Positions 7,212 to 10,375 of a stretch of DNA of 10,375 nt are shown here, piece after piece. Origin of the DNA: Rhodoferax sp. (GTDB lineage Bacteria > Pseudomonadota > Gammaproteobacteria > Burkholderiales > Burkholderiaceae_C); assembly GCA_028711355.1 (NCBI GenBank), contig JAQTSL010000110.1:1-10375 (forward strand), given 5' to 3'. The notes under the pieces were generated by a model that saw only the letters and a program-made list of their open reading frames with translations, was not told the origin of the DNA and did not search any database. Positions within the stretch are counted from its first letter, which is position 1. Each line of letters begins with the position of its first letter. Position numbers and translations under genes: made by a program.

Positions 7212-8202
7212 ATTTGACCTGATTGCGCGCTACTTCAAGCGCCCGGTGCGTCGCGCCGCACTCGGTGTCGGTGACGACTGCGCCTTGCTGGCACCCAGAG
7301 CGGGGCACCAACTGGCTATTTCCAGCGATATGCTGGTGGCGGGCCGCCACTTTTTCCCGGAGGTCGATCCGCGAGCGCTGGGCCACAAGTCGCTGGCGGT
7401 CAACCTGAGCGATCTGGCCGCCTGCGGCGCCCGGCCACTGGCGTTTACCCTGGCGCTGGCGTTGCCCGAGGTCAAACAGCGCTGGCTGGCAGCGTTTGCC
7501 GACGGGCTGTTCGCACTGGCCGACGCGCATCACTGCGAGCTGATCGGCGGCGACACCACCGCCGGGCCGCTGAACATCTGTATCACCATTTTTGGCGAGG
7601 TGCCAGTGGTGGATGGAAGGTCGCAGGCACTGTTGCGCTCAGGCGCCAAAGCGGGTGACGACCTGTACGTGAGCGGCACGCTGGGCGACGCCCGGTTGGC
7701 GCTGGGCGCGCTGCTGGGTCAGGCCTCGTTGCCCGCCGAGGTACTGGCAAAGGCGCGCCAGCGGCTGGAGCGGCCGACACCGCGCGTGGCACTCGGCCTG
7801 GCGCTGCGCGGCGTTGCCAGCGCCGCCATCGACGTCAGCGACGGACTGCTGGGCGACCTCGGGCATATTCTGGAATGCTCCACCGTCGGGGCCACCGTAG
7901 AGGTCGATATTGCTGCGTCATTGATAGCTGCTAGCGCATATTCTGAAAGCGTTGGAGGTCAATTTCTTATAAATTTACCGGAGCCTCAGCGACGCCGTCT
8001 GGTGCTGTGTGGCGGTGACGATTACGAGCTGTTGTTTACCGCACCAGCAACTGCGCGCGCCGCCGTGCAAGCGGCTGCACAAGCCAGCCAGACGCCGGTC
8101 ACGCGCATCGGCCAGATCGACGCTGCGCCGGGCCTGCGCCTGATCGACCGCCAACGGCAGGCGTTACCCAACAGCTACGCGTCGTTCGATCATTTCGCCT
8201 GA
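7204..8202 (+). CDS. thiL: Thiamine-monophosphate kinase
   Basis: Phosphorylates thiamine monophosphate to thiamine pyrophosphate, the last step of cofactor synthesis in the cytosol. The 332-aa product (E. coli 325) shows GEFDLIARYF at the N-terminus, GVGDDCALL (21-29), SSDMLVAGRHF, NLSDLAACGA (67-76), the metal-binding GGDTT (D117), RSGAKAGDDLYVSGTLGD, AIDVSDGLLGDLGHI (D210, D213) and GGDDYELLF (270-278). The ATG at 7204 matches the conserved N-terminus and overlaps the upstream stop by 8 bp; the in-frame ATG at 7129 lies inside the upstream gene. Odd: residues ~239-258 are encoded by a repeat copy (7918-7979). The stretch between the VEVDI strand and GGDDYEL is about 9 residues longer than in E. 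coli and uses AT-rich codons unlike the rest. All catalytic motifs are intact, so it should work. Confidence 0.96.
   Translation: MGEFDLIARYFKRPVRRAALGVGDDCALLAPRAGHQLAISSDMLVAGRHFFPEVDPRALGHKSLAVNLSDLAACGARPLAFTLALALPEVKQRWLAAFADGLFALADAHHCELIGGDTTAGPLNICITIFGEVPVVDGRSQALLRSGAKAGDDLYVSGTLGDARLALGALLGQASLPAEVLAKARQRLERPTPRVALGLALRGVASAAIDVSDGLLGDLGHILECSTVGATVEVDIAASLIAASAYSESVGGQFLINLPEPQRRRLVLCGGDDYELLFTAPATARAAVQAAAQASQTPVTRIGQIDAAPGLRLIDRQRQALPNSYASFDHFA
7918..7979. repeat. Degenerate interspersed repeat, copy B (inside thiL)
   Basis: The core 7924-7965 (starting ATAGCTGCTAGCGC) matches the pldA copy at 24 of 42 positions without gaps and is read in the same frame: LIAASAYSES here, LIAIYALTAS in pldA. 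The AT-rich tail to ~7979 continues in frame. It falls in a stretch of thiL that is longer than in E. coli, just before GGDDYEL, so it looks like a repeat tolerated inside a surface loop. Confidence 0.65.
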
Positions 8203-8207
8203 ACGGA

Positions 8208-8936
8208 TCACTTCAGCAGCGCCCAGACCAGACCCAGTCCGGCCGCCCACAGATCGATCCGCGCCGAGGTGTCACCGGGCAAGACAAAACCACCCTGACT
8301 TCGGGCCTCGCGTTCGGCCCGCGCGCGGTCACGCTCGATCGCCATCAGCGCGTCGGCCAGATCAGGCGCATTCATACCAACCGGCTGGGTCGCTGTCTGA
8401 CTCAAGCCCTGCAACGCTCGCTCGACCGCCTGCGGGTCCAGCAACGACAAGGCGGTTCGGCAATGCGGGCAGACGTGGCTTTGCCGCAAATCCACCGGCG
8501 CACCGCAGTTGCTGCAACTGATCACTCCCAGGCGCTGCGCCATTGACTCAATCTCGACCGCTGTGAGCTGACGCACAAAGCCTTTTTCGATCATGAATGA
8601 GGCAAACGTGCTGAAGCGCCCGTGGCGCTGCGGGCAACGGTGCGTGATGTAGCGCCCGCTTTTGACCAGGTCAAAGCCCTGCACCAACCCACCGTTGCAA
8701 CGTGGGCAGGTCAGTTTGCCGGGTAACGCCTGCGCCGCATCGTCGCGGTGCGCGTGCAACTGGCGAAACAGCGCCAGCACGGCAGCCGGACTGAGCTTGA
8801 GGTTTTCCAGCGGGTCAAACCAAAGACCGCGGCAGGCAAAACACAGGTCGATTTGAACCGTGCCACCAAAAGTGGTAGCGAAGGTCTGGCCAGTCATCCG
8901 GCCGTGGCAAGCCGGGCAGTTGGATGTCGTAAGCAT
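8208..8936 (-). CDS. Zinc-ribbon protein with three Cys-rich modules
   Basis: 242-aa protein; I do not know a specific function. The first module (C7-x2-C10 ... C32-x2-C35 followed by RGLWFD) is a TFIIB-type zinc ribbon (zf-TFIIB family). The second starts C77-x2-C80 but its far side has only C101 with H99/H105 nearby, so it is atypical. The third is a compact ribbon, C141-x2-C144 ... C156-x2-C159. A charged Arg/Glu-rich helix (~192-212) follows, then a short hydrophobic C-terminal segment (228-241) that may touch or anchor in the membrane. Start 8936 is the first ATG; the stretch TAAGAT just upstream could be a -10, though its -35 is poor. It is convergent with thiL (5 bp between stops) and divergent from pgpA. 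Regulatory, RNA/DNA-binding or metal-sensing roles are only guesses. Confidence 0.85.
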   Translation of the reverse strand: MLTTSNCPACHGRMTGQTFATTFGGTVQIDLCFACRGLWFDPLENLKLSPAAVLALFRQLHAHRDDAAQALPGKLTCPRCNGGLVQGFDLVKSGRYITHRCPQRHGRFSTFASFMIEKGFVRQLTAVEIESMAQRLGVISCSNCGAPVDLRQSHVCPHCRTALSLLDPQAVERALQGLSQTATQPVGMNAPDLADALMAIERDRARAEREARSQGGFVLPGDTSARIDLWAAGLGLVWALLK

Positions 8937-8982
8937 GGCATCATCTTAGCGGCCACCACATACGACATTCGATCTGTCCTGT

Positions 8983-9010
8983 AGGCACCGCCCTGGCGTG
9001 CACGGTGCCT
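8983..9010. promoter_or_regulatory. Perfect 8-bp dyad in divergent spacer, possible operator
   Basis: AGGCACCG (8983-8990) and CGGTGCCT (9003-9010) are exact inverted repeats separated by 12 bp, with half-site centres 20 bp apart (two helical turns). The dyad ends right against a -10-like TATCAT (9011-9016) pointing toward pgpA and occupies the place where a -35 box would be. No good -35 is present, so a regulator-dependent promoter is possible. There is no T tract to suggest a terminator. Confidence 0.4.
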
Positions 9011-9059
9011 TATCATCGGGCCGTTGTTCCCTCCATTGATCGCACCGGAAGCTGCCGCC

Positions 9060-9149
9060 TTGTTCAACCCCGCAGAAATGAAGCCGCGTCAAATTGATCA
9101 CCTGCGCTGGTTGGCGACAGCCTTGGCCCGGCTGGCGCTGACCGCATGA
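9060..9149 (+). CDS. Possible small ORF translationally coupled to pgpA
   Basis: A short frame, open since a TAG at 8982, ends with TGA at 9147-9149 overlapping the pgpA ATG (ATGA). The likely start is TTG 9060, with GGAAG eight bases upstream (9047-9051), giving about 29 aa. ATG 9078 gives 23 aa but has no Shine-Dalgarno. The peptide ends in a Leu/Ala/Arg helix-like stretch (IDHLRWLATALARLALTA). I recognise no family. It may be a leader that delivers ribosomes to pgpA, a gene remnant, or chance. Confidence 0.35.
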   Translation: MFNPAEMKPRQIDHLRWLATALARLALTA

Positions 9150-9688
9150 CAGACGCCACCACCGGTGCGCCGATCGCCGCCAGCGGCCGCTTCATGATGG
9201 GTCACCCGGCGCATCTGATGGCGCTGGGTTTTGGCTCGGGCCTGAGCCCCAAAGCCCCCGGTACCATGGGCACGCTGTGGGCCTGGGCGGTGTTCGCCTT
9301 GCTGCAACACCACCTGAGCCAGGCGCAGTGGGGCGCTCTGATTGCGCTAAGCATCGTGGTCGGCTGGTGGGTCTGTAGCATTACTGCGCGGCATCTGCGG
9401 GTGCTCGACCCGGGCAGCATCGTGTGGGACGAAATCGCCGCGTTCTGGCTGGTGTTGTGGCTGATCAGCCCGTGCGGGTGGCAGCAGCAGTTGGTCGCTT
9501 TTGCGCTGTTTCGGCTGTTCGACGCGGCCAAGCCGGGACCGGTGCGCTGGGCCGACCAGCTTTACCACGGTGTCGATCCAGCCACCGACCCGCTGGCCTG
9601 GCACAAGGCCGGTTGGGGCATCATGCTGGACGATCTGGTGGCCGCGTTTTGTGCCCTGCTGCTGCTGGCCGCGTGGCGCGCCTGGTAA
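9146..9688 (+). CDS. pgpA: Phosphatidylglycerophosphatase A
   Basis: Inner-membrane phosphatase converting phosphatidylglycerophosphate to phosphatidylglycerol, the last step in making this anionic lipid. The 180-aa product shows FGSGLSPKAPGTMGT (29-43), hydrophobic spans near 45-56, 62-80 and 97-108, the VWDE motif (93-96), RLFDAAKPGP (D126, K129) and the metal-binding LDDLVAA near the C-terminus (D162/D163), as in E. coli PgpA (172 aa). The start is less certain: the family core begins at MMGHPAHL (~residue 17), and ATG 9146 adds a short variable N-terminus. Compared with E. coli, about 13 extra residues (143-155) lie between the WADQLYHG and WGIMLDD blocks. It overlaps a possible small ORF upstream and is followed after 41 bp by pncC. 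Confidence 0.95.
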   Translation: MTDATTGAPIAASGRFMMGHPAHLMALGFGSGLSPKAPGTMGTLWAWAVFALLQHHLSQAQWGALIALSIVVGWWVCSITARHLRVLDPGSIVWDEIAAFWLVLWLISPCGWQQQLVAFALFRLFDAAKPGPVRWADQLYHGVDPATDPLAWHKAGWGIMLDDLVAAFCALLLLAAWRAW

Positions 9689-9713
9689 TGGCAAACAAGA
9701 CCAGGCTACTTTT

Positions 9714-9770
9714 AAAATAAGAGCGACTCATGCTTGAATCTACTGTGCTACTGGCCAATTTTTTACTTGA
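9714..9770. repeat. Degenerate interspersed repeat, copy C (pncC start region)
   Basis: From GCTTGAA (9732) to GGCCAATTT (9753-9761) it matches the pldA copy at about 17 of 31 positions and the thiL copy at about 15 of 30, in register, with a 3-base length difference toward the 5' end (AAAATAAGAGC). It spans the pncC ribosome binding site, start codon and roughly the first 13 codons. This is the most diverged of the three copies, so homology is likely but not proven by eye. Confidence 0.45.
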
Positions 9771-10215
9771 ACGTGGTTGGCTGCTGGCGACCGCCGAGAG
9801 CTGCACCGGCGGCCTGATCGCCGCCGCCTGCACCGACCTGCCGGGCTCCAGCGGCTGGTTCGAACGCGGCTTTGTCAGCTATTCCAACGCCGCCAAGACC
9901 GAGTTGCTGGGCGTTGGCCCAGAGCTGATCGCAGAGCACGGCGCGGTCAGTGAGGCGGTGGTGCGCGCCATGGCCAGCGGGGCGCTGGCGCATTCACGGG
10001 CGCAGGTTGCCGTTGCCGTGACCGGTGTGGCCGGGCCCGACGGTGGCAGCGCCGACAAACCGGTCGGCACGGTCTGGCTGGGCTGGGCCACACCCACCGC
10101 GCTGCACAGTGCGTGTTGCCACTTCTCCGGCGATCGCGCTACAGTGCGGCAGGCCAGCGTGCGCCGCGCGCTGACGCATTTGCTGAAATTGTTGAAAGAG
10201 GACGCTGCATGCTGA
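9730..10215 (+). CDS. pncC: Nicotinamide-nucleotide amidase (CinA C-terminal domain)
   Basis: Deamidates nicotinamide mononucleotide to nicotinate mononucleotide, recycling the NMN left by NAD-dependent DNA ligase into NAD synthesis (cytosolic). The 161-aa protein is the stand-alone CinA C-terminal domain, as E. coli PncC (165 aa), without the N-terminal MoCF-like domain of full CinA. Visible motifs are TAESCTGG (catalytic Ser24), GSSGWFERGFVSYSNAAK (catalytic Lys56), HGAVSEAVV, VTGVAGPDGGS, KPVGTVWLG and HFSGDRATVR. AAGAG (9719-9723) six bases before the ATG is the ribosome binding site. Both it and the first ~13 codons lie in repeat copy C, and codons such as TTA and AAT there differ from the GC-rich remainder. 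Its stop overlaps the downstream regulator start by 7 bp. Confidence 0.94.
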   Translation: MLESTVLLANFLLERGWLLATAESCTGGLIAAACTDLPGSSGWFERGFVSYSNAAKTELLGVGPELIAEHGAVSEAVVRAMASGALAHSRAQVAVAVTGVAGPDGGSADKPVGTVWLGWATPTALHSACCHFSGDRATVRQASVRRALTHLLKLLKEDAAC

Positions 10216-10375
10216 AGTTATTGATCGTAGAAGACGACGTCGCGCTGGGCGCTGGCCTGCAGGCCGCGCTGACCGACGCCGGTTTTGACGTCCAGTGGGT
10301 CACCAATGGCTTGGTGGCGCTGGAGCTGCTGCAAAAGACGTCTTTTCAAGCCATGGTGCTTGACATCACCCTGCC
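10209..10375 (+). CDS. Response regulator receiver domain, cut by window end
   Basis: The first 55 codons show a CheY-like receiver: LLIVEDDVALGAGL with the acidic pair D9/D10, then FQAMVLDITLP with the phospho-acceptor Asp at 52. The spacing and the VEDD start resemble OmpR/QseB-type two-component regulators, but the output domain is beyond the window, so the subfamily is inference. The ATG at 10209 overlaps the end of pncC by 7 bp (the sequence ATGCTGA carries both), which implies coupled translation. A sensor kinase gene would be expected downstream. Confidence 0.9.
   Translation, partial: MLKLLIVEDDVALGAGLQAALTDAGFDVQWVTNGLVALELLQKTSFQAMVLDITL

Noticed and set aside
8183..8205. Short hairpin CGTTC/GAACG at the thiL end as a terminator
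   Set aside because: Only five base pairs with a 13-base loop and no T tract.
1..10375. CRISPR array, toxin-antitoxin, phage defence, tRNA or rRNA
   Set aside because: No regularly spaced direct repeats, no such protein motifs and no recognisable RNA gene structure found on either strand.

Overview
The window is a densely packed, GC-rich chromosomal segment. I read it as a betaproteobacterium of the order Burkholderiales, most likely Comamonadaceae (Rhodoferax/Polaromonas-like). The grounds are the protein families seen (enteric-type GshA, Rep, PldA, ApaG, a COG4389-type membrane protein, ThiL, PgpA, PncC), the codon use, and short interspersed repeats of a kind I remember from that family. 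The taxonomy is inference; no rRNA or marker search was possible.

Layout. 1-1251: 3' part of gshA (glutathione synthesis), overlapping by ATGA the start of rep (1248-3407, SF1 DNA helicase). After 10 bases comes pldA (3418-4548, outer-membrane phospholipase A). A ~101 bp palindromic element (4548-4648) and a promoter lead into apaG (4706-5107), a 696-aa multi-pass membrane protein of the misnamed 'site-specific recombinase' family (5121-7211), and thiL (7204-8202, thiamine-phosphate kinase), a tight co-directional run. A zinc-ribbon protein gene (8936-8208) lies on the minus strand and ends 5 bp from thiL. From the divergent spacer, a possible tiny ORF (9060-9149) runs by an ATGA overlap into pgpA (9146-9688), followed by pncC/cinA (9730-10215), which overlaps the start of a response regulator cut by the window end (10209-10375).

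Most of the genes are housekeeping: redox buffering, replication, membrane lipid turnover, thiamine pyrophosphate and NAD salvage. I see no phage, IS, CRISPR, tRNA/rRNA or defence/toxin system. The most unusual signal is at the repeat level. Three degenerate copies of one ~45 bp repeat lie inside or across protein-coding sequence: in the pldA signal peptide, inside thiL, and over the ribosome binding site and start of pncC. The pldA and thiL copies are read in the same frame. Other points worth checking are the palindromic element after pldA, an apparently leaderless apaG promoter, the coupled small ORF before pgpA, an 8-G tract in the membrane-protein gene and an 8-bp dyad in the divergent spacer.
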